From Planctomyces sp. SH-PL62 (lineage in GTDB: Bacteria; Planctomycetota; Planctomycetia; Isosphaerales; Isosphaeraceae): 64,000 bases of DNA. The position numbers and the translations under genes were made by a program. Shown here piece after piece: positions 24,908 through 35,090 of the stretch; the stretch's first letter is position 1, and every line of letters starts with the position of its first letter. The DNA lies in NCBI RefSeq assembly GCF_001610895.1, contig NZ_CP011273.1:248001-312000 (forward strand), in the 5' to 3' direction. The notes below the pieces were generated by a model that was not told the DNA's origin, did not search any database, and saw only the letters and a list, made by a program, of their open reading frames with translations.

Positions 24908-25117
24908 TCCCCGCGACGTATCCGGGGCCAGGGCGAGGCGTGGCCTGGGCGGCGGCGTTATAGTGGTGAGGAGTCGGCCGCGCCCGGGGAGTCCGGGCCG
25001 CGAACGCCATCGATTGGGGCGATTCGCGGTGCGCCGGCGAATCGCGATAGAAGGCCAGCCGCAAAGGACGCCGGGCGGAACTCCGCGAGTCCCCGCGGCC
25101 GTGAAGGATGAAGATTG

Positions 25118-27958
25118 ATGAATGTCCCAATAGACGAGCCCGACCCTTCAGGATCGTACCAGCAGTCGGTGGACGCCGTCGTCGCCGCGCTCCGAACCGA
25201 CCTGCGACGCGGGCTCGACCGCCAGGAGGCGGAGGCGCGACTGGAGCGTTACGGCCGCAACGAGCTGACGGCCGAGGACCCCGAGCCGGGCTGGAAGCGG
25301 TTCCTGGCCCAGTTCTCCGACGTCCTGGTGATCCTGCTGCTGATCGCCACGGCGATCTCGGCGGCGCTCTGGCTCTATGAGCGGGACACGGCGCTCCCCT
25401 ACGAGGCGCTGGCCATCTTCGGCGTGGTGCTGCTCAACGCCGTCATGGGCTACGTGCAGGAGTCGCGGGCCGAGGCGGCGGTGGCGGCGCTCCGGGCGAT
25501 GTCGGCGGTCGAGGCGACGGCGATCCGCGACGGCCGCCAGCGGCGGATCTCGGCCGAGGAGCTGGTCCCCGGCGATCTGATCGTCATCGAGGAAGGGGAC
25601 ACGATCCCGGCCGACGGCCGCCTCACCCGGTCCACCTCCCTGCACATGGCCGAGGCGGCCCTCACGGGCGAGAGCGTGCCCGTCTCCAAGGAGACCGAGG
25701 CCCTTTCCGAAGAGGCCGAGCTGGGCGACCGCCGCAACATGGTCTACAGCGGCACGGCGGCGGCCTACGGCCGGGGCGCGGCGGTGGTCACGGCGACCGG
25801 CATGCGGACCGAGATGGGCCGCATCGCCGAGATGCTCAAGGCCGAACCCCAGGAGATGACGCCCCTCCAGGTGGAGCTGAACGGCGTCGGCAAGCTGCTG
25901 GGGGTGATCGTCGTCGCCATCGCGGTGATCATGATCGGGACGATCTTCGTGGTCGAGGAGGTGCAGGGCGTCTCCGCCTTCTTCGACGTCCTGATCCTGG
26001 GCGTGGCGCTGGCCGTCGCGGCGGTCCCCGAGGGCCTGCCGGCCGTGGTGACGGCCGTCCTGGCGCTGGGGGTGCAGCGGATGGCCACGCGCAAGGCCAT
26101 CGTCCGCCGGCTGGCGGCCGTCGAGACCCTGGGATCGGCGACCGTCGTCGCCTCCGACAAGACCGGCACCCTGACCCGCAACGAGATGACCGCCCGCGTG
26201 GTCGCCACCGCGGCCGGCCGGGTGGACTTCGGCGGCACCGGCTACGAGCCCGCCGGCGCCCTCGACTTCAGCGCCGCCGGGAGCCAGGGCGACGGGGCGC
26301 TCCGCGAGGAGTTCCGCCGCGTGGTCTCCGCCGCCTCCCGGGCCAGCAACGCCGTGGTGCAGGAGCGGGAAGGGCGCTGGACGGTCCAGGGCGACCCGAC
26401 CGAGGCGGCCCTGATCGTCGCCGCTCGCAAGGCGGGCCTGGATGACGAGTCGCTCGACGCCCGGTTCCCCCGGGTCGGCGAGGTGCCGTTCTCGTCCGAG
26501 CGCAAGCTGATGTCGACGGTCCACACCGACTCCGAGCAGCCCGAGCGCCTCGTCGTCTTCACCAAGGGGGCGCCCGACATCCTCCTGTCGCGCTGCACCC
26601 GCGAGCTGACGGCCGAAGGGGTCCGGCCGCTGACGCCCGAGCGTCGCGCCGAGCTTCTGAAGGTCAACGAGGGCCTCGCCCGCAAGGCCCTGCGCGTGCT
26701 GGGGATCGCCCTCCGCGAGCTTCCCACCGACGCGCCCGAGCGGCACTCGGTGGACGAGAAGGTGGAGCGCGACCTCGACTTCCTGGGCCTGATCGGCATC
26801 ATCGACCCCCCCCGCCAGGAGGCGAGGCAGGCCGTGGAGCGGGCCCGAGGCGCGGGCATCCGGCCGATCATGATCACCGGCGACCACCCGATCACCGCGT
26901 CGGTCATCGCGACCGAGCTGGGCATCGCCGCCGACGACCGCGTCGTGACCGGCTCCGACCTGCAAGAGCTTTCCGACGAGGCCCTGGCCCGGACCGTCCG
27001 CGAGGTCTCGGTCTACGCCCGCGTCAACCCGGAGCACAAGCTCCGCATCGTCAAGGCCCTCCAGGCCAACGGCGGGACCGTGGCGATGACCGGCGACGGC
27101 GTCAACGACGCCCCGGCGCTGAAGGCCGCCGACATCGGCGTGGCGATGGGGATCTCCGGCACCGACGTCTCCAAGGAGGCCGCCGACGTCGTCCTCACCG
27201 ACGACAACTTCGCCACCATCGTCTCGGCGGTCGAGGAAGGCCGGGCCATCTTCGAGAACATCCGCAAGTTCCTCCGCTACCTGATCTCGTCGAACATCGG
27301 CGAGGTCCTGACCATGTTCTTCGGCGTGCTCCTGTCCAAGCCGATCGGGCTGCACGCCGAGGAAGGGTCCGCCGTGGTGCTGCCGCTGCTGGCCACCCAG
27401 CTCCTCTGGATCAACCTGGTCACCGACGGCGCCCCCGCCCTGGCGCTGGGGGTGGACCCCGCCGATCCGGGCGTGATGGACCGCCCCCCCCGGCCCCGGA
27501 ACCAGGGCGTCATCACCCGTCGCATGTGGGTGGGCATCGGCCTGGTCGGCTCCGTGATGGCGGTCGGCACCCTGCTGGTCATCGACGCCTGCCTCCCCGG
27601 CGGCCTGATCGAAGGCACCGGCGACATGCACTACGCCCAGACCATGGCCTTCACGACCCTGATGATGTACCAGCTCTTCAACGTGTTCAACGCCCGCTCC
27701 GACGACGAGTCCGCCTTCCACGGCCTCTTCCGGAACCCCTGGCTCTGGGGCGCGGTCGGCCTCTCGCTGCTCCTCCAGGTGGCCGTGGTCTACGTCCCGT
27801 TCCTCCAGGTCGCGTTCTCGACCACCGCGCTGAGCCTGAACGACTGGCTCGTCTGCACGGCGGTCGCCAGCTCCGTCCTCTGGCTCTGCGAACTCGGCAA
27901 GGCCGCCCTCCGCGCCTGGCGGCGACGCGCCGCCGCCACGCCCGCGCCGGCCCCCTGA
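25118..27958 (+). CDS. P-type Ca2+-transporting ATPase (type IIA-like)
   Basis: 946 residues from the ATG at 25118, preceded by GAAGGATGAAG. The cation-ATPase N-terminal domain covers about 1-80 and the actuator TGES is near residue 190 ([12 protein letters not shown]). M4 reads [21 protein letters not shown], and phosphorylated Asp347 lies in [11 protein letters not shown]. The nucleotide domain has [10 protein letters not shown], and the hinge has [22 protein letters not shown]5-M6 include [16 protein letters not shown], followed by a C-terminal four-helix domain. The PEGLP in M4 and the M6 N-x-x-T-D fit Ca2+ (SERCA/PMCA-like) pumps rather than heavy-metal ones. It pumps cations across the cytoplasmic membrane using ATP. 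It is followed 33 bp later by the serine hydrolase gene. Confidence 0.9.
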   Translation: MNVPIDEPDPSGSYQQSVDAVVAALRTDLRRGLDRQEAEARLERYGRNELTAEDPEPGWKRFLAQFSDVLVILLLIATAISAALWLYERDTALPYEALAIFGVVLLNAVMGYVQESRAEAAVAALRAMSAVEATAIRDGRQRRISAEELVPGDLIVIEEGDTIPADGRLTRSTSLHMAEAALTGESVPVSKETEALSEEAELGDRRNMVYSGTAAAYGRGAAVVTATGMRTEMGRIAEMLKAEPQEMTPLQVELNGVGKLLGVIVVAIAVIMIGTIFVVEEVQGVSAFFDVLILGVALAVAAVPEGLPAVVTAVLALGVQRMATRKAIVRRLAAVETLGSATVVASDKTGTLTRNEMTARVVATAAGRVDFGGTGYEPAGALDFSAAGSQGDGALREEFRRVVSAASRASNAVVQEREGRWTVQGDPTEAALIVAARKAGLDDESLDARFPRVGEVPFSSERKLMSTVHTDSEQPERLVVFTKGAPDILLSRCTRELTAEGVRPLTPERRAELLKVNEGLARKALRVLGIALRELPTDAPERHSVDEKVERDLDFLGLIGIIDPPRQEARQAVERARGAGIRPIMITGDHPITASVIATELGIAADDRVVTGSDLQELSDEALARTVREVSVYARVNPEHKLRIVKALQANGGTVAMTGDGVNDAPALKAADIGVAMGISGTDVSKEAADVVLTDDNFATIVSAVEEGRAIFENIRKFLRYLISSNIGEVLTMFFGVLLSKPIGLHAEEGSAVVLPLLATQLLWINLVTDGAPALALGVDPADPGVMDRPPRPRNQGVITRRMWVGIGLVGSVMAVGTLLVIDACLPGGLIEGTGDMHYAQTMAFTTLMMYQLFNVFNARSDDESAFHGLFRNPWLWGAVGLSLLLQVAVVYVPFLQVAFSTTALSLNDWLVCTAVASSVLWLCELGKAALRAWRRRAAATPAPAP

Positions 27959-27991
27959 TCGGATCATCGACCCTCGCCCCCTTGGGACGCC

Positions 27992-29182
27992 ATGAGCTTG
28001 ATGCCGAACCTCTTGAACCCTCGCCGTCTCCCGCCCCTTTCGGCCCTTGCGATCGGGGCCGCCTGGCTCTCGGTCGCGCTCGCCTCGGCCTCGCGAGGCG
28101 AGGACGCGCCGAAGGTCGCGCCGCAACTCCGGCCGTTCGTCGACTCCGGCGCGCTCGCCGGCGCCGTGACGCTCGTGGCGTCCCCCGAGCGGGTCCTCTC
28201 CCTGGAGGCGGTCGGCTGGTCCGACGTGGCGGCGCGGACGCCGATGGCGACCGACGCCGTCTTCTGGATCGCCTCCCAGTCCAAGCCGATGACCGCCGCG
28301 GCGCTGATGATCCTCGTCGACGAGGGGAAGGTGGACGTCGACGCCCCGGTGGCGACGTACCTGCCGGAGTTCGGGGACGCGTGGGTCGCCGTCGAGCGCG
28401 ACGATCGGCATGTGCTGTTGAAGCGGCCCGGACGCCCCGTCCTGGTCCGCGACGTCCTCTCCCACACGAGCGGCCTGCCGTTCCGCTCGCCGATCGAGAC
28501 GCCGACGCTCGACGTCCTCCCGCTGGCGTCGCGAGTCCGAAGCTACGCGACGCTCCCCCTGCTCTTCGAGCCGGGGTCGAAGTCGCTGTACTCGAACGCG
28601 GGGATCAACGTCGCCGGGCGGATCATCGAGGTCGTGAGCGGCTCGCCCTACGAGACGTTCCTCCGGGAGCGGCTCTTCCAGCCCCTAGGGATGGTCGACG
28701 CGACGTTCCGCCCCGAGGGCTCGCGGCTCGCCCGCGTGCCGAAGGCGTACAAGCCGGGCGGGAAGGGCCTCGAAGCCACCCCCATCGACCAGCTGAAATA
28801 CCCGCTCGACGCCCCCGACCGCGAGCCGATGCCCGCCGGCGGCCTCTTCGCGACGGCCGACGACGTCTCGCGGTTCTACCGGATGCTGGCGAACGATGGC
28901 GTCTTCGAAGGCCGGCGCATCCTCTCCGAACCGGCCGTGCGGATGATGACCTCGGACCAGTCCGGCGACGCCCGCTCCTCTTACGGCTTCGGCCTGGCCG
29001 TGGACGGCGCGGGCTTCGGCCACGGCGGGGCTTACGGCACCCACTCGTCGTACGACCGCGAACGCCGGCTGATCACCGTCTTCCTCGTCCAGCACGCCGC
29101 CTGGGGCCCGGGGGGCGATCGCATCCTGCCCACCTTCCAGCAGGCCGCCCGCGACCTCTTCGGCTCCCGGCCGCAGCCCTGA
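27992..29182 (+). CDS. Exported serine hydrolase of the beta-lactamase (class C) fold
   Basis: 396 residues. The signal peptide is about residues 12-36 (LPPLSALAIGAAWLSVALASASRG). Class C/EstB motifs are present: SxxK as SQSK (in WIASQSKPMTAAAL), YxN as YSNAG, and the third motif as HGG (FGHGGAYGTHSSY) in place of KTG. Members include esterases, D-aminopeptidases and penicillin-binding-like enzymes; HGG in the third box points to an esterase or peptidase rather than an antibiotic-inactivating enzyme. It is probably periplasmic and may be read with the ATPase upstream (33-bp gap), although the two functions are not obviously linked. Confidence 0.85.
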   Translation: MSLMPNLLNPRRLPPLSALAIGAAWLSVALASASRGEDAPKVAPQLRPFVDSGALAGAVTLVASPERVLSLEAVGWSDVAARTPMATDAVFWIASQSKPMTAAALMILVDEGKVDVDAPVATYLPEFGDAWVAVERDDRHVLLKRPGRPVLVRDVLSHTSGLPFRSPIETPTLDVLPLASRVRSYATLPLLFEPGSKSLYSNAGINVAGRIIEVVSGSPYETFLRERLFQPLGMVDATFRPEGSRLARVPKAYKPGGKGLEATPIDQLKYPLDAPDREPMPAGGLFATADDVSRFYRMLANDGVFEGRRILSEPAVRMMTSDQSGDARSSYGFGLAVDGAGFGHGGAYGTHSSYDRERRLITVFLVQHAAWGPGGDRILPTFQQAARDLFGSRPQP

Positions 29183-29285
29183 ACGCGGCGGCCGTTTGTT
29201 GAATTTTAGTTGCACGGGTCGGCCGTCGCGCGTATCGTTCAGGGGCCTCGACGGGCTACCTCATCGACCTTCGGCGCGATCGACC

Positions 29286-31598
29286 ATGGGACAATGGGCT
29301 GGACATCTCGGAGCGGCCTGGTTGCTGGCCGCGACGGCCTGGGCCGGCGTCGGCCTGGCGGACGAGCCGGCGCCGCGGGAGGAGGCCGAGGCGTTCTTCG
29401 AACGCTCGGTCCGGCCCCTCCTCGTCGAGCGCTGCCTCTCCTGCCACGGCGGGCCGGCGAAGTCGGGCGACGGCAAGGTCAAGGTCCGGGGCGGGCTCGA
29501 CCTCACCTCGCGAGCGAAGATCCTCGAGGGCGGGGACAGCGGGCCGGCGATCGAGCCGGGGAACGTCGAGGACAGCCTGCTCGTCCGCGCGATCCGCTAT
29601 CACGACGAGCCCCGGATGCCCCCCGACCGCCGGCTCGACGACGGCGAGATCCGCGCCCTGAGCCGCTGGATCGAGCAAGGCGCGGCCTGGCCCGGGGCGG
29701 CCGACGACGAGAACGAGGTCCCCACGCCCGCCGCCGCGTCCCCCGGGATCGACCTGGAGTCCGGCCGGTCGCACTGGGCGTTCCGGCCCCTGGCCGACCC
29801 GCCGGTCCCGGAGGTGCGCGACCGCGCCTGGCCGGCCTCGCCGATCGACCGCTTCGTGCTGGAGAAGCTGGAAGCCCAGGGGCGGTCGCCCGCGCCCGCG
29901 GCGAGCCGTCGGGCCTTCATCCGCCGCGCCTCGTTCGACCTCGTCGGCCTCCCCCCGACCCCGGAGGAGGTGGACGCCTTCGAGGCCGACCCCGCGGGCG
30001 ACGCCGACGCCGTCGCCCGGCTGGTCGACCGGCTCCTCGCCTCCCCCCGATACGGCGAGCGCTGGGGGCGCGTCTGGCTCGACCTGGTGCGCTACGCCGA
30101 CACCGCCGGGGAGACGGCCGACTATCCCGTGCCCGAGGCGTATCGCTACCGCGATTACGTCATCGACGCCTTCAACGCCGACCTCCCCTACGACCGCTTT
30201 TTGGCCGAGCAGATCGCCGGCGACCTGCTGGCCCCGGCCGGGCCCCCCGAACGGGCCCGCGCGGCGGTGATCGCGACCGGGTTCCTCGCCGTCTCCCGAC
30301 GGTTCGGATTCGACCCCCAGAACTACCACCACCTGACGATCGAGGACACGATCGACGCCCTGGGCAAGTCGGTCCTCGGCCTGACGATCGCCTGCGCCCG
30401 CTGCCACGACCACAAGTTCGACCCGATCGCCCAGGCCGACTATTACGCCCTCTACGGCGTCTTCGAGAGCACCCGCTATCCCTTCCCCGGCGGCGAGGAG
30501 ACGAAGCGGCCCCGCGATTTCGTCTCGGTCCCCGTCGCGGATGGCTCGGCCTCCGAGGCCGTCGAGCTGGCCTACGCCGTCGCCGAGTCCCCCACGCCGG
30601 CCGACTCCCGCATCCAGCGCCGGGGCGACCCGAAGAACCTGGGGCCGGCCGTCCCTCGCGGCTTCCCGGAAGTCCTCGTCGGTCGCGACGCCCCCCCCAT
30701 CGGCTCGGGGAGCGGCCGGCGCGAGCTGGCGGCCTGGCTGACCGACCGCTCCAACCCGCTGACCTACCGGGTGCTGGTCAACCGTGTCTGGCAGCACCAC
30801 TTCGGCCGGGGGATCGTCGCCTCGGCCAGCAACTTCGGCGTGAAGGGGAGCCCCCCCTCGCACCCCGAGCTGCTCGACTGGCTGGCCTCCCGGTTCATCG
30901 AGGACGGCTTCTCCATCAAGGCCCTCCATCGCCGCATCCTCCTCTCGGCCGCCTACCGGACCGCCTCGACGGCCGGACCGGCGAGCGCCTCGGAAGCGGA
31001 GGCCGACCCCGAGAACGTCCGGCTGGGCCGCTTCAATCGCCGACGGCTTGACGCCGAGGAGATCCGCGACGCCCTCCTGTTCGTCTCGGGCGGGCTCGAC
31101 TCCGGCCGAGGGGGGCCGCATCCGTTCCCGCCCGTCGAGCAGTGGGGGTTCACGCAGCATTCGCCTTTCCTGGCGGTCTATCCCAGCGACCGCCGGAGCG
31201 TCTACCTGATGACCCAGCGCCTCCGGCGGCACCCGTTCCTGGCCCTCTTCGACGGGGCCGACCCCAACTCCAGCACCGAGGCCCGGAACGCGACGACGGT
31301 CCCCACCCAGTCCCTCTTCTTCCTGAACGACCCGCTCGTGCACCAGGCCGCCGAAGGGCTCGCCGACCGCCTGCTCGCCGCGAGCGACGACCCCTCGGCG
31401 CGGATCGACCGGGCCTTCCGCCTCGTCCTGGGCCGCCCCGCCTCGGCCGTCGAGATCGACCGGATGCGAGCCCACCTCGACGAGTGCCGCGAAGACCTGG
31501 CCGCCGTCGGCGAGCCGCCCGATACGCTCGAACGCCGCACCTGGGCGAGCCTGGCGCGCATCCTCTTCGGGACCAACGAATTCCTCTACGTCGATTGA
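29286..31598 (+). CDS. PSD1-type cytochrome c with DUF1549 and DUF1553
   Basis: 770 residues from the ATG at 29286, where the signal peptide begins (LGAAWLLAATAWAGVGLA). The planctomycete cytochrome c domain (PSD1) has the haem-binding CLSCHG at residues 50-55. DUF1549 spans about 180-385 (FVLEKLEAQG, RRASFDLVGLPPTPEEV, DKFDP-type haem-like CARCHDHKFDPI). DUF1553 spans about 480-740 (RVLVNRVWQHHFGRGIV, SHPELLDWLASRF, RRLDAEEIRDALL). The family is highly expanded in Planctomycetota and always partnered with DUF1501. It is suspected to serve extracellular polymer or sulfated polysaccharide breakdown, which is not proven. The DUF1501 gene follows after 20 bp. Confidence 0.93.
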   Translation: MGQWAGHLGAAWLLAATAWAGVGLADEPAPREEAEAFFERSVRPLLVERCLSCHGGPAKSGDGKVKVRGGLDLTSRAKILEGGDSGPAIEPGNVEDSLLVRAIRYHDEPRMPPDRRLDDGEIRALSRWIEQGAAWPGAADDENEVPTPAAASPGIDLESGRSHWAFRPLADPPVPEVRDRAWPASPIDRFVLEKLEAQGRSPAPAASRRAFIRRASFDLVGLPPTPEEVDAFEADPAGDADAVARLVDRLLASPRYGERWGRVWLDLVRYADTAGETADYPVPEAYRYRDYVIDAFNADLPYDRFLAEQIAGDLLAPAGPPERARAAVIATGFLAVSRRFGFDPQNYHHLTIEDTIDALGKSVLGLTIACARCHDHKFDPIAQADYYALYGVFESTRYPFPGGEETKRPRDFVSVPVADGSASEAVELAYAVAESPTPADSRIQRRGDPKNLGPAVPRGFPEVLVGRDAPPIGSGSGRRELAAWLTDRSNPLTYRVLVNRVWQHHFGRGIVASASNFGVKGSPPSHPELLDWLASRFIEDGFSIKALHRRILLSAAYRTASTAGPASASEAEADPENVRLGRFNRRRLDAEEIRDALLFVSGGLDSGRGGPHPFPPVEQWGFTQHSPFLAVYPSDRRSVYLMTQRLRRHPFLALFDGADPNSSTEARNATTVPTQSLFFLNDPLVHQAAEGLADRLLAASDDPSARIDRAFRLVLGRPASAVEIDRMRAHLDECREDLAAVGEPPDTLERRTWASLARILFGTNEFLYVD

Positions 31599-31618
31599 AT
31601 CGAGGGCGAGCCCGGACC

Positions 31619-33049
31619 ATGAGCGACCGACCGACCGGCGTCTCCCGGCGCGACCTGATCCGCTCCACGGCCGGGCTGGGCTGCGGCTCGCTCTGGCTCT
31701 CCGGAATCCTCGCCGACCTCTCGGCCGCCGAGGCCGGGACGGCGAAGGGGACCGCCCCCGACGACCCCCTGGCGGCTCGCGCCCCCCACTTCCCCGCCCG
31801 GGCGAAGCGGGTGATCATGCTTTACATGACCGGAGGTGTCTCCCACGTCGACTCGTTCGACCCCAAGCCCCGGCTCTTCGCCGACCACGGCAAGAGCATC
31901 GAGATCGACGAGTGGCAGGGGAAGCGCGGGAAGTACGCTCGCTTCCTGAAGCGGCCGGACTGGACGTTCGCGAAGCACGGCGAGAGCGGCATCGAGGTCA
32001 GCTCGCTGTTCCCGGAGATGGCCGGCTGCGTGGACGACCTCTGCGTGATCCGGTCGATGAAGTCGGACCACACGAACCACTACGAGGCGACGTTGCAGGC
32101 CCACACCGGGTCGATCACCTTCGCCCGGCCGAGCGTCGGCGCGTGGGTGAGTTACGGCCTGGGGACGTTCAACCGCAACCTGCCGTCGTTCGTGGTGATC
32201 GCCCCCCATTCGCCCTACGCCGGCGAGCAGGCCTGGGGGGCGGACTTCCTCCCCGGCTGCCACCAGGGGACGCGGGTCGTCCCCGGCCCCGAGCCGATCG
32301 CCGACCTCCATCGCCGGCTCCGCTCCGCCTCGCTCCAGGAACGCGAGATCGCCCGGATCCAGGGGCTGAACCGCGACCACCTGGCGGCCCGGGGCGACGA
32401 CCCCGGCCTGGCCGCGCGGATCCGGTCGTTCGAGACCGCGTTCGGGATGCAGCACGAGGCCCCCGAGGCCTTCGACGTCTCGCGGGAGTCCGACGCCACC
32501 CTCCGGCTGTACGGCCTGGAGCGGGGATCGACCGAGGGGTTCGCCTGGCAATGCCTGGTCGCCCGCCGGCTCTGCGAGCGGGGCGTCCGGTTCATCGAGC
32601 TGGTCGACACCGGGGCCTCGAACAACTGGGACGCCCACGGCGACATGCAGACCCACGCCCCGCTCGCCCGCAACGTCGACCGCCCCATCGCCGGCCTGAT
32701 CCGCGACCTCAAGGGGCGCGGGCTGCTGGAGGACACCCTGGTCGTCTGGACCACCGAGTTCGGCCGCACCCCCTATCATGAGTCGGCCGACGCGAAGGGG
32801 CGGGAGCACCACCACTGGGCCTTCTCCACCTGGCTGGCCGGCGGCGGCGTGAAGGCGGGCCACGTCCACGGCGCGACCGACGACCACGGCATCCACGTCG
32901 CCGAGGACGGCGTGCACGTCCACGACCTCCACGCCACGATCCTCCACCTCCTCGGCCTCGACCACACCCGCCTCACCTTCCGCCACGCCGGCCGCGACTT
33001 CCGCCTCACCGACGTCAAGGGGAACGTCGTCAAGCCGCTCCTGGCCTGA
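31619..33049 (+). CDS. DUF1501 protein with Tat-type signal
   Basis: 476 residues from the ATG at 31619. The N-terminus SRRDLIRSTAGLGCGSLWLSG is a Tat-like export signal. The rest is the DUF1501 (AlkP/sulfatase-like fold) domain: MLYMTGGVSHVDSFDPKP, DLCVIRSMKSDHTNHYEA, NLPSFVVIAP, VDTGASNNWDAHGDM with putative metal ligands, VVWTTEFGRTP, HHHWAFSTWLAGGGVKAG and ILHLLGLDHTRLTFRHAGRD. The fold suggests hydrolysis of sulfate or phosphate esters, but activity is untested for most members. It forms a two-gene operon with the PSD1 gene (20-bp gap), the standard planctomycete arrangement. Confidence 0.92.
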   Translation: MSDRPTGVSRRDLIRSTAGLGCGSLWLSGILADLSAAEAGTAKGTAPDDPLAARAPHFPARAKRVIMLYMTGGVSHVDSFDPKPRLFADHGKSIEIDEWQGKRGKYARFLKRPDWTFAKHGESGIEVSSLFPEMAGCVDDLCVIRSMKSDHTNHYEATLQAHTGSITFARPSVGAWVSYGLGTFNRNLPSFVVIAPHSPYAGEQAWGADFLPGCHQGTRVVPGPEPIADLHRRLRSASLQEREIARIQGLNRDHLAARGDDPGLAARIRSFETAFGMQHEAPEAFDVSRESDATLRLYGLERGSTEGFAWQCLVARRLCERGVRFIELVDTGASNNWDAHGDMQTHAPLARNVDRPIAGLIRDLKGRGLLEDTLVVWTTEFGRTPYHESADAKGREHHHWAFSTWLAGGGVKAGHVHGATDDHGIHVAEDGVHVHDLHATILHLLGLDHTRLTFRHAGRDFRLTDVKGNVVKPLLA

Positions 33050-33197
33050 GCGCGCCGGGGGGCGGGCGTGGCGATCGGCCCTCGCCCGACCCGTTCGTCC
33101 CTCCGACCGGCTGCGCCTTCCCCGACGCCGAACGATTGCGGTACGCTGAACCGGCGACGAGGGGGATCGAAACCAGGGCGGAAAGGGCGGCGGCGCG

Positions 33198-35078
33198 ATG
33201 TGTGGGATCGCCGGATTCGTGAACGGCGGAGATCGGGCGGCGGATCGCTCGGTGGTCGAGGCCATGACCGCCGTCCTCGCCCATCGCGGGCCCGACGGCG
33301 ACGGCGTGCATGTCGCGGGGCCCGTCGCCCTGGGGCACCGGCGGCTGTCCATCATCGACGTCGAAGGGGGCGCCCAGCCGCTCGCCAACGAGGACGGCTC
33401 GGTCTGGATCGTCTACAACGGCGAGCTTTACAACGAGCCCGAGCTGCGACCGGGCCTGGAAGCGAAGGGCCACCGCTACCGGACCCATTGCGACACCGAG
33501 ACCTACGTCCATCTGTATGAGGAGGACGGCGAGGCCTTCGTCGAGCGGCTCAACGGCATGTTCGCCCTGGCGATCTGGGACGGTCCCCGCCGTCGGTTGA
33601 TCCTGGCCCGCGACCGCATGGGCCAGAAGCCGCTGTACTACGCCGAGCTTCCCGGCGGCGGACTGGCGTTCGGCTCCGAGCCCAAGGCCCTGCTGAAACA
33701 CCCCGAGGTCCCCCGCGCGCTCGACCCCGACGGCCTGGCCCGCTACCTCTTCTACGAGTACGTCCCGGCCCCGTACTCGATCTGGCAGGGCGTCCGCAAG
33801 CTGCCGCGCGGGCATGTGTTGATCTGGGAGGGAGGCCGCGTCCGGGTCTCCCGGTTCTTCCCCAAAGGCCACCCGCGCGACCCGAGCCCGCCGCCGTTCG
33901 AGGAGGCGGCCGAGCGGTTCTGGGGCTCGTTCCGCGACTCCGTGGCCCGCCACCGCCGCTCCGACGTGCCGCTGGGCGTCTTCCTCTCCGGGGGCGTCGA
34001 CTCGTCCAGCGTCGCCGCGGCGCTCTGCGAGGTCGAGCCCGCCGCGACCGTCCACACCTTCTCCATCGGCTTCGAGGACCCCAGCTTCGACGAGAGCGCC
34101 CACGCCCGGGCCGTCGCCGAATTCCTGGGGACCGACCACCACGAGCGGACCTTCTCCGTCGACCAGGTCCTCGAACTGCTGCCCCAGGTCGCCGCCTGGC
34201 TCGACGAGCCGTTCGGCGACGCCTCGGTCCTCCCCACGCACCTCCTCAGCCGGTTCGCCCGCGAGCACGTCGCCGTGGCCCTCGGCGGCGACGGGGCCGA
34301 CGAGCTGATCGCCGGCTACCCCACCTTCGAAGCCGAACGCGCCGCCAGGATCTATCGCGGCCTCCCCCGCCCCGCCCGCGCCCTGGCCGAGGCCGCCGTC
34401 GGCCGCTTGCCCGTCGACCATCGCAACTTCAGCTTCGACTTCAAGCTCAAGCAGTTCCTCCGGGGCGCCGCCGAAGCCCCCCCCCTGGCCCACCAGCGCT
34501 GGCTGGGCTCGTTCTCCGGCCCCGAGCTGGCCCGGCTGCTCGTCGCCGACGGTCTCGACGTCGAGGCCGAGCACGCCTCGCTCGCCGCCCGGATCGCCGC
34601 CGAGGACCCCGGCGACCCGCTCGACCGCTCGCTGGAGCTCTACCAGGAGACCTACCTCCCCGAAGACATCCTGACCAAGGTCGACCGCGCGAGCATGGCC
34701 TGCGGCCTGGAAGTCCGCGCCCCGTTCCTGGACGCCCGCCTGGTCGACGAGGTCCGGTCCCTGCCTTCGTCCTACAAGTACGGCAAGGGGACCACCAAGC
34801 GGCTCCTCAAGCGGGCCGCCGCGTCCCGACTCCCCGAAGCGATCCTCAAACGCCCCAAGAAAGGCTTCGGCATCCCCGTCGCCCGATGGCTCCGGGGCCC
34901 GCTCGCCCCCCTGCTCCACCGACTCCTCGCCCCCGACCGCCTGCGGGCCCAGGGCCTCTTCCGCCCCGAGGAAGTCGCCCGCCGCGTCGCCGAGCACCAG
35001 GCCGGCGCCCGAGACCACCGCAAACCCCTCTGGACGCTCCTGATGTTCCAGTTGTGGCATGAACAATGGCTTGAGTGA
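33198..35078 (+). CDS. asnB: Asparagine synthetase, glutamine-hydrolysing
   Basis: 626 residues. Cys2 after the initiator Met (MCGIAGFVN) is the N-terminal nucleophile of the class II glutamine amidotransferase domain (about 1-200: HRRLSIIDV, YNGELYN, HCDTETYVH). The synthetase domain has the ATP pyrophosphatase loop SGGVDSS at 264-270, then GGDGADELIAGYP and TYLPEDILTKVDRASMACGLEVRAPFLD. It makes asparagine from aspartate, glutamine and ATP. Related enzymes amidate sugars or peptides in polymer clusters, but the length and motifs fit the plain enzyme. The metallophosphoesterase gene begins 12 bp later. Confidence 0.95.
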   Translation: MCGIAGFVNGGDRAADRSVVEAMTAVLAHRGPDGDGVHVAGPVALGHRRLSIIDVEGGAQPLANEDGSVWIVYNGELYNEPELRPGLEAKGHRYRTHCDTETYVHLYEEDGEAFVERLNGMFALAIWDGPRRRLILARDRMGQKPLYYAELPGGGLAFGSEPKALLKHPEVPRALDPDGLARYLFYEYVPAPYSIWQGVRKLPRGHVLIWEGGRVRVSRFFPKGHPRDPSPPPFEEAAERFWGSFRDSVARHRRSDVPLGVFLSGGVDSSSVAAALCEVEPAATVHTFSIGFEDPSFDESAHARAVAEFLGTDHHERTFSVDQVLELLPQVAAWLDEPFGDASVLPTHLLSRFAREHVAVALGGDGADELIAGYPTFEAERAARIYRGLPRPARALAEAAVGRLPVDHRNFSFDFKLKQFLRGAAEAPPLAHQRWLGSFSGPELARLLVADGLDVEAEHASLAARIAAEDPGDPLDRSLELYQETYLPEDILTKVDRASMACGLEVRAPFLDARLVDEVRSLPSSYKYGKGTTKRLLKRAAASRLPEAILKRPKKGFGIPVARWLRGPLAPLLHRLLAPDRLRAQGLFRPEEVARRVAEHQAGARDHRKPLWTLLMFQLWHEQWLE

Positions 35079-35090
35079 ACAGGAATTAGG

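Noticed and set aside
25148-28465. A 1105-codon open frame on the minus strand across the ATPase and hydrolase genes
   Set aside because: It is antisense to two clearly identified genes, has repetitive Arg/Gly/His/Asp composition, and results from high third-position GC.
29256-31475. A 739-codon minus-strand frame across the PSD1 gene
   Set aside because: It is a shadow frame without any recognisable domain or ribosome site.
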